From assembly GCA_035650495.1 (NCBI GenBank), contig DASRHK010000119.1, positions 1-64,000 of the forward strand: a stretch of 64,000 bases of DNA, written 5' to 3'. This document shows positions 51,890 through 61,688 of the stretch, one piece after another (positions within the stretch are counted from its first letter, which is position 1; the number at the start of each line of letters is the position of its first letter). A program made the translations under genes and the position numbers. The notes under the pieces were generated by a model, which had not been told where the DNA came from, did not search any database, and saw nothing but the letters and a program-made list of their open reading frames with translations. This DNA is from DASRHK01 sp035650495. Lineage in GTDB: Bacteria > Pseudomonadota > Gammaproteobacteria > Nevskiales > Nevskiaceae.

Positions 51890-53689
51890 TTAGTACACGC
51901 GCTTCTGAGGCGCGATCACCTCGATCTCGTCGTCGAGCACGTTCATGTGCACCGGCCGGTAGTCGATTTTCACGTCGGTCTCGGCTGCGCGCCACGCGAG
52001 CGTGTGCTTCATCCAGTTCGCGTCGTCGCGATCGGGGAAGTCCTCGTGCGCGTGCGCGCCGCGCGACTCCTTGCGATTCGCCGCCGACGCCATCGTCACC
52101 AGCGCATTGCCGAGCAGGTTGTCGAGCTCGAGCGTCTCGGCGAGATCGCTGTTCCAGATCATCGAGCGATCCTTCACGCCCACGTCCTTCAACGACGCGC
52201 ACGTCTTCTTGAGCTTGGCGAGGCCTTCGTCCATCGACTTCTGCGTACGGAACACCGCCGCGTGCGACTGCATGTTCTTCTGCATCTCGAGGCGAAGATC
52301 AGCCGTCGGGCGCGAGCCCTTCGCGTTACGCAGCGCGTCGAGACGCGCGAGCGACGCTTCTTCCGACTTGCCGCCCTGCGTGCCGTTGAGCGGCTTGTGA
52401 TTGCTGCCGGCGGTGACGAGCTCCGCCGCGCGATGCGCGGCAGAGCGGCCGAACACGACGAGATCGAGCAGCGAGTTCGAGCCGAGACGATTCGCACCGT
52501 GCACCGACACGCACGCCGCCTCGCCGACCGCCATCAGGCCCGGCACGACGGTGTCGGGATTGCCCTTCTTCAGCGTCACCGCTTCGCCGGTGTGCAGCGT
52601 CGGGATGCCGCCCATGTTGTAGTGCACCGTCGGCAGGACCGGGATCGGCTCCTTGGTCACGTCGACGTTCGCGAAAATCTTCGCGCTCTCGGAAATGCCC
52701 GGCAGACGCGCGTGCAGCACGTCGGGTCCGAGATGCTCGAGATGCAGATGGATGTGATCGTGCTCGGGACCGACGCCGCGGCCTTCGCGGATCTCGATGG
52801 TCATCGAGCGCGAGACGACGTCGCGCGACGCGAGGTCCTTGCGGTTCGGCGCGTAGCGCTCCATGAAGCGCTCGCCCTTGGAATTGGTGAGATAGCCGCC
52901 CTCGCCGCGCGCGCCTTCGGTGATCAGGCAGCCCGAACCGTAGATGCCGGTCGGATGGAATTGCACGAATTCCATGTCCTGCAGCGGCAGGCCGGCGCGC
53001 AGCACCATCGCGTTGCCATCACCGGTGCACGTATGCGCGGAGGTCGCGGAGAAATACGCGCGACCGTAGCCACCGGTTGCGAGGATCACCATGTGCGCGC
53101 GGAAGCGATGCAGCTGGCCGGTCGACAGATCCCACGCGAGCACGCCGCGGCAGGAACCGTCGTCGTCCATCAGGAGATCGAGCGCGAAGTATTCGATGTA
53201 GAACTGCGCCTGGCGCTTGAGCGACTGCTGATACAGCGTGTGCAGCATCGCGTGGCCGGTGCGATCCGCGGCAGCGCACGTGCGCTGCGCGGTGCCCTTG
53301 CCGTAATCGGTGGTCATGCCGCCGAACGGACGCTGATAGATCTTGCCTTCCGGCGTGCGCGAGAAGGGCACGCCGTAGTGCTCGAGCTCGATCACCGCCG
53401 GAATCGCCTCGCGGCACATGTACTGGATCGCGTCCTGATCGCCGAGCCAGTCCGAGCCCTTTACGGTGTCGTACATGTGCCAGCGCCAATCGTCCTGGCC
53501 CATGTTGCCGAGCGCGGCGGAGATGCCGCCTTGCGCTGCGACGGTGTGCGAGCGCGTCGGGAAGAGCTTGGTGATGTTCGCGGTCTTCAGCCCGGCTTCG
53601 GCAAGACCCAGCGTCGCGCGCAGGCCGGCGCCGCCGGCGCCGACCACAACAACGTCGTACTCGTGATGCGTGATGTCGTAGGCGGCCAT
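51890..53689 (-). CDS. sdhA: Succinate dehydrogenase flavoprotein subunit
   Basis: The 599-residue protein has the FAD motif [20 protein letters not shown], the flavinylation site [18 protein letters not shown] (His), and the catalytic Arg region [20 protein letters not shown]. It oxidises succinate to fumarate in the TCA cycle and respiratory complex II. It starts 7 bp after the sdhD stop. Confidence 0.98.
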   Translation of the reverse strand: MAAYDITHHEYDVVVVGAGGAGLRATLGLAEAGLKTANITKLFPTRSHTVAAQGGISAALGNMGQDDWRWHMYDTVKGSDWLGDQDAIQYMCREAIPAVIELEHYGVPFSRTPEGKIYQRPFGGMTTDYGKGTAQRTCAAADRTGHAMLHTLYQQSLKRQAQFYIEYFALDLLMDDDGSCRGVLAWDLSTGQLHRFRAHMVILATGGYGRAYFSATSAHTCTGDGNAMVLRAGLPLQDMEFVQFHPTGIYGSGCLITEGARGEGGYLTNSKGERFMERYAPNRKDLASRDVVSRSMTIEIREGRGVGPEHDHIHLHLEHLGPDVLHARLPGISESAKIFANVDVTKEPIPVLPTVHYNMGGIPTLHTGEAVTLKKGNPDTVVPGLMAVGEAACVSVHGANRLGSNSLLDLVVFGRSAAHRAAELVTAGSNHKPLNGTQGGKSEEASLARLDALRNAKGSRPTADLRLEMQKNMQSHAAVFRTQKSMDEGLAKLKKTCASLKDVGVKDRSMIWNSDLAETLELDNLLGNALVTMASAANRKESRGAHAHEDFPDRDDANWMKHTLAWRAAETDVKIDYRPVHMNVLDDEIEVIAPQKRVY

Positions 53690-53696
53690 GTCGTTC

Positions 53697-54086
53697 TTAG
53701 GTGAGCGCGATCTTGAGCACGGCGAAGATGCCCGCCGCAGCGACGATGAAATGCACGAACTTGTTGAGCAGCAGGCAGGCGAGCTTCATCGCCTCGCCCG
53801 CGACGTAGTCCTCGATCACGACCTGCACGCCGAGCGCGGAGTGATAGGTCGCCGCTGCGATGAACAGCACCAGCGTGACCGCGACCGACGGCGCGTGAAC
53901 CCAACCGCGCACCGCGAAGAAGTCTGCGCGACCGAGCTGCGCGAGCGAGAACGCGAACCACAGCGAGAGCGGCACCAGCGCAACCGCGGTGACGCGCTGG
54001 ATCCAGAAATGCTCGACGCCCGACTTCGCCGATCCGAGCCCGCGCGCTTTCGACAGCGGCGAGCGCATCCCTTCGTAGTGGCTCAT
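53697..54086 (-). CDS. sdhD: Succinate dehydrogenase membrane anchor subunit
   Basis: The 129-residue protein has three membrane segments and the haem-ligand region [20 protein letters not shown]. With SdhC it forms the cytochrome b anchor and quinone site. The start overlaps the sdhC stop (ATGA). Confidence 0.95.
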   Translation of the reverse strand: MSHYEGMRSPLSKARGLGSAKSGVEHFWIQRVTAVALVPLSLWFAFSLAQLGRADFFAVRGWVHAPSVAVTLVLFIAAATYHSALGVQVVIEDYVAGEAMKLACLLLNKFVHFIVAAAGIFAVLKIALT

Positions 54087-54511
54087 CGCAGCGCTCCGTG
54101 CGAGATGGCGAGGCCCCAGATCGCCGCGGTCAGCGCGAGCGAGACGATCACGACGGCATAGCCGGACTTGTATGCGGTCGGGATGTCGAAGCCCTTGCCC
54201 GCATCCCAGAACAGATGGCGGATGCCGTTGCAGAGGTGATACATCAGCGTCCAGCTGTAGGCGAAGAGGATCGCCTCACCGTACCAAGCGTGCAGATGCG
54301 GTACGACCTGGTTGTAGCTCTGCGCGCCGGCAGCGAGCATCACCAGCCAGGTCGCGATCAGGAGCGTGCCGATCGAAAGCCCGATCCCGGTGATGCGATG
54401 CGCGAACGACAGCACCGACGTGAGCTGGAACCGGTAGTACGGCCCCAGCATGAAGGGCGACATGGGGCGATCGATCTGCCTCGTCGGTGCAGGCGTCGTC
54501 TCGTTGCTCAT
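54083..54511 (-). CDS. sdhC: Succinate dehydrogenase cytochrome b556 subunit
   Basis: The 142-residue protein has the SdhC signature SFAHRITGIGLSIGTLLIAT and the haem His region LMYHLCNGIRHLFWDAGKGF, with three membrane segments. It starts the core sdhCDAB order and is 25 bp after the small SDHAF4-like gene. Confidence 0.96.
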   Translation of the reverse strand: MSNETTPAPTRQIDRPMSPFMLGPYYRFQLTSVLSFAHRITGIGLSIGTLLIATWLVMLAAGAQSYNQVVPHLHAWYGEAILFAYSWTLMYHLCNGIRHLFWDAGKGFDIPTAYKSGYAVVIVSLALTAAIWGLAISHGALR

Positions 54512-54536
54512 CTGGACTCCGTTCTACTCGCGGATC

Positions 54537-54719
54537 TCAAAAATCGATGCAGCGGCCGTTCTTTTCCCAATCGCCGTAGCGGGTCGGCTCCGGCCCATCC
54601 TTGCGACCGCCGATCTCGCGCACGGGCTGCGGCGCGGCCACCGGCGCAGGCGGAATCCACTGACCCACGCTGGGATCCGTGGACGGCGGTTGCGACTTGA
54701 GTGGCGCGGGATCGGCCAT
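54537..54719 (-). CDS. DUF1674/SDHAF4-like succinate dehydrogenase assembly protein
   Basis: The 60-residue protein ends in the DUF1674 motif RKDGPEPTRYGDWEKNGRCI, shared with mitochondrial SDHAF4, which protects free flavinylated SdhA. It lies directly upstream of sdhC in the same direction. The ATG at 54719 is used; a GTG two codons upstream is equally possible. The N-terminal half is Pro-rich and probably unfolded. Confidence 0.87.
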   Translation of the reverse strand: MADPAPLKSQPPSTDPSVGQWIPPAPVAAPQPVREIGGRKDGPEPTRYGDWEKNGRCIDF

Positions 54720-54757
54720 AGACACGATATTCTCTCAAGATTCACCGACTCGTCGCA

Positions 54758-55471
54758 ATGCAACAAACTTCTCCTGCTCCTTCGATCGCATCGGGTGTCG
54801 GCCGCATTCTCGTCGCGGGCGCCGATGCCGAAGCGTTCCTGCAAGGCCAACTGACGCAAGACGTTCGCAAGGCCGGCGCGGAGCCGATCCTCGCCGGCTA
54901 CTGCAGCCCGAAAGGCCGGCTCCTTGCCGTGATGGAAATGCAGCGTGGCGCCGACGGCATCACGCTGTCGATCCATCGCAGCGTGCTGGAAGCGACCGTG
55001 AAGCGCCTGCGCATGTTCGTGCTGCGCTCGAAGGTCACGCTCACCGAGATCGATCCGCTCGTCGCTGCGGACGGCGATCACGATTGGCGACGCGAGCGCA
55101 TCGCGCGCGGCGTGCCGACGATCTTCCCGTCGACCAGCGATCACTTCGTGCCGCAGATGTGCAATCTCGACACGCTCGGCGGCATCAGCTTCGACAAGGG
55201 CTGCTACGCGGGTCAGGAGATCGTCGCTCGCCTGCACTATCGCGGCGAAGCCAAGCGCCGGATGTTCCGCGCCGCGATCGAGGGCGACGCATTGCCCGGC
55301 GATCCGGTCTTCGATGCAGCCGATGGGTCGCAAGCGGCCGGTGAGATCGTCGACGCGATCGACGGCGAGGCGCTGATCGTCCTGCAGCTCGCGCACGCGG
55401 ATGCACAGCTGCGCCTGCAATCCGGCGCTCCGATCACCCAGCTCCGGCGCCTCATTCCCGAATCGACCTAA
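54758..55471 (+). CDS. ygfZ: Folate-binding iron-sulfur cluster repair protein YgfZ
   Basis: The 237-residue protein has the YgfZ signature FDKGCYAGQEIVARLHYRGE with the conserved Cys, and the N-terminal GcvT-like AEAFLQGQLTQDVRKAGAEP. It helps maintain certain iron-sulfur enzymes and binds folate. It is shorter than E. coli YgfZ (326). It is divergent from the SDHAF4-like gene, 38 bp apart. Confidence 0.93.
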   Translation: MQQTSPAPSIASGVGRILVAGADAEAFLQGQLTQDVRKAGAEPILAGYCSPKGRLLAVMEMQRGADGITLSIHRSVLEATVKRLRMFVLRSKVTLTEIDPLVAADGDHDWRRERIARGVPTIFPSTSDHFVPQMCNLDTLGGISFDKGCYAGQEIVARLHYRGEAKRRMFRAAIEGDALPGDPVFDAADGSQAAGEIVDAIDGEALIVLQLAHADAQLRLQSGAPITQLRRLIPEST

Positions 55472-55475
55472 GCAA

Positions 55476-55499
55476 ATTGGGCATGACGATATGCCCCAT
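55476..55499. promoter_or_regulatory. Inverted repeat upstream of the porin gene
   Basis: ATTGGGCAT (55476-55484) and ATGCCCCAT (55491-55499) form an inverted repeat with one mismatch and a 6-bp spacer, 83-106 bp before the porin GTG and just after the ygfZ stop. It lacks a T-run, so an operator is more likely than a terminator. The rest of the 110-bp gap has no feature I recognise. Confidence 0.4.
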
Positions 55500-55581
55500 A
55501 ACGCGCGCACTCGATATTCTTTTACAGCGGGATTCGTGCTCTAGAACATAGCGCTCGCCTTTCATCCGGGAGTCGAGTGCA

Positions 55582-56979
55582 GTGTCGAATCATTCCTCCA
55601 AGCGCGGCCTCGCGCTGGTCGCAGCCGTTGCGTTCCTGCCCACGCTCGCTCATGCCGATCCGAGCGCCGACGCGCTCGACCAACGCCTGAAGATCGTCGA
55701 GCGCCAGCTCGAGATCAACAAGGAGGACGCCGACGCCAAAGCCAAGGATGCCGCGACGGTCAAAGCCGGCGAGAAGGGCTTCAGCATCACCTCGGCCGAC
55801 GAGAAGTGGCAGCTCAACTTCCGCGCGCTGCTCCAGGCCGACGGCCGCTTCTTCATCGGCGATCCGGCGAGCCAGAATTTCAACGACACGTTCCTGCTCC
55901 GGCGCGGCGAGGCGCAGTTCTCCGGGTCGCTCGGCAAATTCGTCGGCTTCGTGTTCATTCCGCAGTTCACCGCGGGCAGCAACTCGACGCCGGGCGCGTC
56001 GATCACCGACGTCTACGTCGATCTGAAATTCCACCCGGCGGCGACGGTGCGCGTCGGCCGCTTCAAGGGTCCGATCGCGGGGCTCGAGAACCTGCGCTCC
56101 TCCGGCGCGATCAAGTTCGTCGAGCGCGGGCTGCCGACGTATCTGCTGCCCGCGCGCGACTACGGCGTCCAGCTCTACGGCACGGTGCTCGGCGGCGCAC
56201 TCACCTATTCGGGCGGCATCTTCAACGGCGCGCGCGACGGATCCGATGCGACCGCGACCGATGCGGACAATCGTCACGAGCTCGCGGCGCGCGTCTTCGC
56301 CGAGCCGTTCAAGAGCTCGCCGGGGTTCTTCCAGGGCCTCGGCTTCGGCGTCGCCGCCGGCAAGGGCAGCAAGCTCGGCAGCAACGTCGCCGGCGGCAAC
56401 CAGGTCCTGCCGAGCTACGTCACCACCGGCCAGAACGCGTTCTTCAGTTACTCGCCGGCCGCGACGGGCACGCCGCCGGCGACGCCGACGGTCGCCGCCG
56501 CCGGCGATCAGACGCGCATCAATCCGCAGCTCTACTTCTTCCGCAACAGCTTCGGCCTCCTTGCCGAATACGTGACGTCGAAGCAGACGCTCGCATCGCA
56601 AGGCGTCACCACGAGCCTCACGCACAAGGCCTACAACGTCGAGGCGACCTATCTCCTGACCGGCGAGGACGCGACCTACTCGCAGCCGGTGAAGCCGCGG
56701 CATCCCTACACCGTCGGCGGCGACGGCTGGGGCGCGCTGGAAGTCGGCGCGCGTCACGGCGCGATCGACATCGACGATGACGCGTTCCCGGCGTTCGCCG
56801 ACCCGAGCAAGTCCGCGTCGAAGGCGCAGGACTACGGCGCGGTCATCGCGTGGTATCCGACGACCAACGTCAAGGTCGCGACCAATTTCGACTTGACCCG
56901 ATTCGACGGGGGCGCTTCGGGCGGCGGCAACCGGCCGATCGAGCGCGCGCTCTTCGCTCGCGTCCAGCTCTGGTATTGA
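55582..56979 (+). CDS. OprP/OprO-family anion porin
   Basis: The 465-residue protein has a signal peptide (GLALVAAVAFLPTLAHA), a short coiled-coil (DALDQRLKIVERQLEINKED) and a barrel with the OprP-type LNFRALLQADGRFFIGDPAS, RVGRFKGPIAGLENLRSSGA and a final aromatic RVQLWY. OprP and OprO form trimeric phosphate/anion pores; in this position, 12 bp before a sulfate-binding-protein gene, it may admit sulfate (inference). The GTG start at 55582 gives the signal peptide directly. Confidence 0.9.
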   Translation: MSNHSSKRGLALVAAVAFLPTLAHADPSADALDQRLKIVERQLEINKEDADAKAKDAATVKAGEKGFSITSADEKWQLNFRALLQADGRFFIGDPASQNFNDTFLLRRGEAQFSGSLGKFVGFVFIPQFTAGSNSTPGASITDVYVDLKFHPAATVRVGRFKGPIAGLENLRSSGAIKFVERGLPTYLLPARDYGVQLYGTVLGGALTYSGGIFNGARDGSDATATDADNRHELAARVFAEPFKSSPGFFQGLGFGVAAGKGSKLGSNVAGGNQVLPSYVTTGQNAFFSYSPAATGTPPATPTVAAAGDQTRINPQLYFFRNSFGLLAEYVTSKQTLASQGVTTSLTHKAYNVEATYLLTGEDATYSQPVKPRHPYTVGGDGWGALEVGARHGAIDIDDDAFPAFADPSKSASKAQDYGAVIAWYPTTNVKVATNFDLTRFDGGASGGGNRPIERALFARVQLWY

Positions 56980-56991
56980 AAGGACACCGTC

Positions 56992-57987
56992 ATGCAAAGC
57001 AAGCATTTCTTCGCCGCCGCAACACTCTTCGTCTCTGCGGCAGCTGGCGCAGGCAACGTGGAGATCCTCAACGCCTCCTACGATCCGACGCGCGAGCTCT
57101 ACAAGGACATCAACGCGCACTTCATCGAGCAGTGGAAGCAGAAGTCCGGCGACACGCTGACCATCAACCAGTCGCACGGCGGCTCGGGCAAGCAGGCGCG
57201 AGCGATCATCGACGGACTCGAGGCCGACGTCGCCACGCTCGGGCTCGGCTACGACGTCGACTCGCTGTACGACAAGGCCAAGCTGATCCCCGCCGATTGG
57301 CAGAAGCGGCTGCCGCACAACAGCTCGCCGTACACCTCGACGATCGTGCTGCTCGTTCGCAAAGGCAATCCCAAGGGCATCAAGGACTGGGATGACCTGG
57401 TGAAGCCCGGCGTCGCGGTCGTCACGCCGAATCCGAAGACGTCCGGTGGCGCGCGCTGGAATTACCTCGCCGCGTGGGCGTACGCGAAGAAGAAGTTCGG
57501 CGGCGACGAAGCCAAGGTCAAGGACTTCGTGAAGGCGCTCTACAAGAACGTACCGGTGCTCGACACCGGCGCGCGTGGCGCAACCACGACCTTCGTCCAG
57601 CGCGGCATCGGCGACGTGCTGATCGCGTGGGAGAACGAAGCGTTCCTGTCGCAGCAGGAGTTCGGCAAGGACAAGTTCGAGATCGTCGCGCCATCGCTCT
57701 CGATCCTCGCGGAGCCGCCGGTCACGGTGGTCGACAAGGTCGTGGACAAGCACGGCACGCGCAAGATCGCCGAGGCCTATCTCAACTATCTGTACACGGA
57801 CGAAGGCCAGGAGATCATCGCGAAGAACTTCTATCGTCCGGTCAACGAGGCGATCGCGGCGAAGCACGCAAGCGAGTTCCCGAGACTCGATCTCGTCACC
57901 ATCGCGGACTTCGGCGGCTGGCAGAAGGCGCAGGCGACGCACTTCGCCGATGGCGGCGTGTTCGATCAGCTGACGCTGAGCAAGTGA
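56992..57987 (+). CDS. sbp: Sulfate/thiosulfate-binding periplasmic protein
   Basis: The 331-residue protein has a signal peptide ([17 protein letters not shown]) and the sulfate-binding block [20 protein letters not shown], with [34 protein letters not shown] and [19 protein letters not shown]. It delivers sulfate or thiosulfate to the ABC transporter encoded downstream. Sbp versus CysP cannot be separated by eye. Confidence 0.94.
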   Translation: MQSKHFFAAATLFVSAAAGAGNVEILNASYDPTRELYKDINAHFIEQWKQKSGDTLTINQSHGGSGKQARAIIDGLEADVATLGLGYDVDSLYDKAKLIPADWQKRLPHNSSPYTSTIVLLVRKGNPKGIKDWDDLVKPGVAVVTPNPKTSGGARWNYLAAWAYAKKKFGGDEAKVKDFVKALYKNVPVLDTGARGATTTFVQRGIGDVLIAWENEAFLSQQEFGKDKFEIVAPSLSILAEPPVTVVDKVVDKHGTRKIAEAYLNYLYTDEGQEIIAKNFYRPVNEAIAAKHASEFPRLDLVTIADFGGWQKAQATHFADGGVFDQLTLSK

Positions 57988-57988
57988 G

Positions 57989-58210
57989 ATGAGCCACATC
58001 ACCGCCGTCAACACGCGCAATCAGTTCCGCGGCAAGGTCGTCGGCGTGCGGCGCGGCGACGTCATGTCGGAGATCGAGATCGAGACGGCGGCGGGCGTGA
58101 TCTCCGCCGTCGTCACCACGAGCTCGGTCGACCGGCTCGGGCTGCGCAACGGCGACGAGGCGCTCGCGTTATTCAAGGCCGCGGACGTCCTGGTCGCCCG
58201 GCTCGGATAG
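57989..58210 (+). CDS. Single Mop-domain (molbindin-like) protein
   Basis: The 73-residue protein is one TOBE/Mop domain: AVNTRNQFRGKVVGVRRGDV, ISAVVTTSSVDRLGLRNGDE and ALFKAADVLVARLG. Molbindins bind molybdate or tungstate. It is placed 1 bp after the sbp stop, inside the sulfate operon. It may bind the oxyanion handled by this transporter or sense molybdate, which competes with sulfate; both are inference. Confidence 0.9.
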   Translation: MSHITAVNTRNQFRGKVVGVRRGDVMSEIEIETAAGVISAVVTTSSVDRLGLRNGDEALALFKAADVLVARLG

Positions 58211-58214
58211 TCCG

Positions 58215-58838
58215 ATGTGCTTGATCGTCCACAAGCCGGCCGGCATCGGCGTCAGCGAGGATCTGCTGCGAGCTGCCCTCTCGCTCAACCGCGATGGCTG
58301 GGGGTTGATGGGCTTCGCACCCAATGGACGCCTGCTGCTCGAGCGACACGCGGAGATCGACGAAGAGGCGGTCATCGACACGGTGCGCCGCTACGAGCCC
58401 GCGGAATTCGTGTTGCACCTGCGTCAGCGCACGCGCGGCGGCGTCGGTCCGCACAACACGCATCCGATCCGCGTGTCCACAGGCCTGTACCTCATGCACA
58501 ACGGCACGCTCGGCATTCCCTCGCGCGTCGCCGGCATGTCGGACACGTGGCATCTCGTCACCGACGTTCTGCGGCCGCTCGCGCAACGCCACCGGCCGCT
58601 GTTCCTCGACAACGCGTTCCACGCGCTGCTCGAGGTCGGCTTGCGCGCGGAGAACAAGATCGCCCTGCTCGATCAGCCGAGCCGGCGCATCCTGCTGCTC
58701 AATCGCGCGCAGGGCGCCGAGCTCGACGGCCTGTGGCTGTCGAGCACGCGCTGGATCGATCGGCGCCTGCTCCCGCTCGCGAATGCTCCGCAGCCGCAGG
58801 AGCGGAGCTTCGCGGCCAACGAGCTGCACTTCGTCTGA
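58215..58838 (+). CDS. Class II glutamine amidotransferase-like protein
   Basis: The 207-residue protein begins [10 protein letters not shown], so Cys2 becomes the N-terminal Ntn nucleophile after Met removal. It also has [37 protein letters not shown] and YLMHNGTLG, the class II GATase landmarks (EgtC/YafJ-like). Partner and product are unknown. Its place between the Mop protein and cysT, 4 bp after one and sharing one base with the other, is unusual for a sulfate uptake operon. Confidence 0.88.
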   Translation: MCLIVHKPAGIGVSEDLLRAALSLNRDGWGLMGFAPNGRLLLERHAEIDEEAVIDTVRRYEPAEFVLHLRQRTRGGVGPHNTHPIRVSTGLYLMHNGTLGIPSRVAGMSDTWHLVTDVLRPLAQRHRPLFLDNAFHALLEVGLRAENKIALLDQPSRRILLLNRAQGAELDGLWLSSTRWIDRRLLPLANAPQPQERSFAANELHFV

Positions 58839-59662
58839 TGCGCGCGCGCACCTTCACCCCCATTCCCGGCTTCAGTCTCACGCTCGGCGTGACGATCACC
58901 TATCTCTGCCTGATCGTGCTGATCCCGCTCGCCGGCGTGTTCTTCAAGGCCGCGGGGCTCGGGCTCGAGGGACTCTGGAACACGTTGTCGGCGCCGCGCG
59001 TGCTCGCATCGCTCGAGCTTACGTTCGGATCGGCGCTGATCGCCGCATGCGCGAATGCCGTGTTCGGCCTGCTGGTCGCGTGGGTGTTCGTGCGCTACGA
59101 ATTTCCAGGCAAGCGCTTGTTCGACTCGACCATCGACCTGCCCTTCGCGCTTCCGACCGCGGTCGCCGGCATCGCGCTGACGTCGCTCTACGCCGGCAAC
59201 GGCTGGATCGGCCAGTTCCTCGAGCCGCACGGGATCAAGGTTGCCTATACGCCGCTCGGCATCATCGTCGCGATGACGTTCATCGGGCTGCCGTTCGTGG
59301 TGCGCACGGTCGAGCCCGTCTTGCGGGAGGCGGAGAAAGAGCTCGAGGAAGCTGCGGCATCCCTCGGCGCAAACCGCTGGCAAACCGTGTCGCGCGTGAT
59401 CCTGCCGGCCGTGGGGCCCGCGTTGCTCACGGGCTTCGCGCTCGCGCTCGCGCGCGCGGTGGGCGAATACGGCTCGATCATCTTCATCGCCGGCAACATC
59501 CCGATGGTGTCGGAGATCGCGCCGCTGCTCATCATCATCAAGCTCGAGGAGTTCGACTACGCGGGCGCCACCGCGATCGCGGCGGCGATGCTGGTGATCT
59601 CCTTCACGCTGTTGCTGGCGATCAACGGGCTGCAGGCCTACGTGCGCCGGAGGAAAGCGTGA
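58838..59662 (+). CDS. cysT: Sulfate ABC transporter permease CysT
   Basis: The 274-residue protein has the ABC permease loop [20 protein letters not shown] (EAA motif), several membrane segments, and the CysT block [20 protein letters not shown]. It forms the membrane pore with CysW. The ATG shares a base with the preceding stop (TGATG). Confidence 0.94.
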   Translation: MRARTFTPIPGFSLTLGVTITYLCLIVLIPLAGVFFKAAGLGLEGLWNTLSAPRVLASLELTFGSALIAACANAVFGLLVAWVFVRYEFPGKRLFDSTIDLPFALPTAVAGIALTSLYAGNGWIGQFLEPHGIKVAYTPLGIIVAMTFIGLPFVVRTVEPVLREAEKELEEAAASLGANRWQTVSRVILPAVGPALLTGFALALARAVGEYGSIIFIAGNIPMVSEIAPLLIIIKLEEFDYAGATAIAAAMLVISFTLLLAINGLQAYVRRRKA

Positions 59663-60558
59663 GCGTCGATCATTCGCTGCTCGATCCCCCGAAGCTTCCG
59701 TTCGAGCCGCTCATCGAGCGCAATGCCGTCATCACCGAGCAGCCATGGGTGCGCTGGCTGCTGACCGCGCTCGCGCTCGTCTTCCTCTCCGCGTTTCTCT
59801 TGCTCCCGCTCGTCTCCGTGTTCGTCGAGGCGCTGCGCGGCGGCGTCCACGCGTACTTCGCCGCGTTCAAGGAGCCGGACGCGCTCGCTGCAATCAAGCT
59901 CACGCTGCTGACCGCCGCGATCGCCGTGCCGCTCAATCTCGTCTTCGGCATCTGTGCGGCGTGGGCGATCGCGAAGTTCGAGTTCCGCGGCAAGCAGATC
60001 CTGATCACCCTGATCGACCTGCCGTTCTCCGTCTCGCCGGTCGTCGCGGGCCTCATCTACGTGATCATCTTCGGCGCGCAAGGCTGGGCCGGCCCGTGGC
60101 TCGCGGCGCACGACATCAAGATCATCTTCGCGGTGCCGGGCATCGTGCTCGCGACGATCTTCATCACCTTCCCGTTCATCGCGCGCGAGCTGATCCCGCT
60201 GATGCAGGAGCAGGGCCAGGACGACGAGCAGGCGGCGCTGTCGCTCGGAGCCTCGGGCTGGCAAACCTTCTGGAACATCACGCTGCCGAACATCCGCTGG
60301 GGCCTGCTCTACGGCGTGCTGCTCTGCAATGCGCGCGCGATGGGCGAGTTCGGCGCGGTGAGCGTGGTCAGCGGACACATCCGCGGCAAAACCAACACGA
60401 TGCCGCTGCACATCGAGATCCTCTACAACGAATACGCGTTCAGCGCGGCGTTCGCAGTGGCGTCACTGCTCGCACTGCTCGCGCTGCTGACGCTGGGATT
60501 GAAAGCGCTCGTCGAATGGCGGCACGCCGACGAGCTCGCCGCGACGAGGAGACACTGA
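59659..60558 (+). CDS. cysW: Sulfate ABC transporter permease CysW
   Basis: The 299-residue protein has the CysW block [20 protein letters not shown] and the EAA-type loop [20 protein letters not shown], with [20 protein letters not shown]. It is the partner of CysT. The first 30 residues are a polar extension. GTG start overlapping the cysT stop (GTGA). Confidence 0.95.
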   Translation: MSVDHSLLDPPKLPFEPLIERNAVITEQPWVRWLLTALALVFLSAFLLLPLVSVFVEALRGGVHAYFAAFKEPDALAAIKLTLLTAAIAVPLNLVFGICAAWAIAKFEFRGKQILITLIDLPFSVSPVVAGLIYVIIFGAQGWAGPWLAAHDIKIIFAVPGIVLATIFITFPFIARELIPLMQEQGQDDEQAALSLGASGWQTFWNITLPNIRWGLLYGVLLCNARAMGEFGAVSVVSGHIRGKTNTMPLHIEILYNEYAFSAAFAVASLLALLALLTLGLKALVEWRHADELAATRRH

Positions 60559-61688
60559 TGGACATCCATATCCGGGACGTGAGCAAGCGCTTCGGAGCGT
60601 TCCGCGCCCTGCGCGACGTCAATCTCGACATCGCTTCCGGCGAGCTGATCGCGCTGCTCGGCCCGTCGGGATCGGGCAAGACCACGCTGCTGCGCGCGAT
60701 CGCAGGTCTCGAGAGCATCGACGCCGGTCAGATCAAGTTCGGCGAAGAAGACGCGGCGCGGCTGCCGGTGCAAGGACGGCGCGTCGGCTTCGTGTTCCAG
60801 CATTACGCGCTGTTCAAGCACATGACGATCGGCGAGAACGTCGCGTTCGGCTTGAGCGTGCGCGACAAACGGCATCGTCCCGCCGCAGCCGAGATCCAGC
60901 GTCGCGTGCAGGAATTGCTCGAGCTCGTGCAGCTGCCGGGATTGGAGAAGCGCTATCCGAACCAGCTCTCCGGCGGGCAGAAGCAGCGCGTTGCGCTCGC
61001 GCGCGCGCTCGCGATCGAGCCGCGCGTGCTGCTGCTCGACGAGCCGTTCGGCGCGCTCGATGCGAAGGTGCGCAAGGATCTGCGGCGCTGGCTCCGCGCG
61101 CTGCACGATCGCACCGGCTACACCACGATCTTCGTCACGCACGATCAGGAAGAAGCGCTCGAGCTCGCCGATCGTATCGTCGTGATGAATCGCGGCGGCA
61201 TCGAGCAGAGCGGCAGCGTCGACGAGCTCTATGAGCATCCGGCAACGCCCTTCGTGTTCGACTTCCTCGGCAGCACCAACATCATCGAAGCAGACGTGCT
61301 TGGGCGCCGGCTGGTGCACCAGCAGAAAGAGATCGCCACGCTGCACGACAGCATTCATCCCAACGGGCCAGTCGATGTGTACGTTCGACCCGGCGACTTG
61401 CGCGCCGTCGAAGCGAACTCACCCGGAATGGATGTGTTCGTGCGCTGGGTGCAGCGCACCGGACCGATCGTGCGTGCAGAGGTGAATCTGTCCGGAACCG
61501 AGACGGTACTGACCGTAGAGCTGCCGCACCTGCATCACGACGTGCCGCTGTTCAAGGCGGACGCGCGGCTGCGTCTGCGCATGATGCAGTTCAGCCTGTA
61601 TCCGCGCGGAAGCCGTCTGCCCTCGCGCAGCGTCGTCGAGCCGCCGATCCTGATCGGCCGCGAGCGCGAAAGAGCGCGATTGAGCTAG
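60558..61688 (+). CDS. cysA: Sulfate ABC transporter ATP-binding protein CysA
   Basis: The 376-residue protein has Walker [10 protein letters not shown], the [15 protein letters not shown] signature, Walker [14 protein letters not shown], and the CysA-type C-terminal region ([30 protein letters not shown]). It powers sulfate uptake. Its ATG shares a base with the cysW stop (TGATG), and its stop overlaps the convergent epimerase stop in a CTAG. Confidence 0.96.
   Translation: MDIHIRDVSKRFGAFRALRDVNLDIASGELIALLGPSGSGKTTLLRAIAGLESIDAGQIKFGEEDAARLPVQGRRVGFVFQHYALFKHMTIGENVAFGLSVRDKRHRPAAAEIQRRVQELLELVQLPGLEKRYPNQLSGGQKQRVALARALAIEPRVLLLDEPFGALDAKVRKDLRRWLRALHDRTGYTTIFVTHDQEEALELADRIVVMNRGGIEQSGSVDELYEHPATPFVFDFLGSTNIIEADVLGRRLVHQQKEIATLHDSIHPNGPVDVYVRPGDLRAVEANSPGMDVFVRWVQRTGPIVRAEVNLSGTETVLTVELPHLHHDVPLFKADARLRLRMMQFSLYPRGSRLPSRSVVEPPILIGRERERARLS

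Noticed and set aside
55522..58020. An 832-codon minus-strand frame opposite the porin and sbp genes
   Set aside because: No domain, heavily Arg/Asp/Glu-biased; the plus-strand genes are real.
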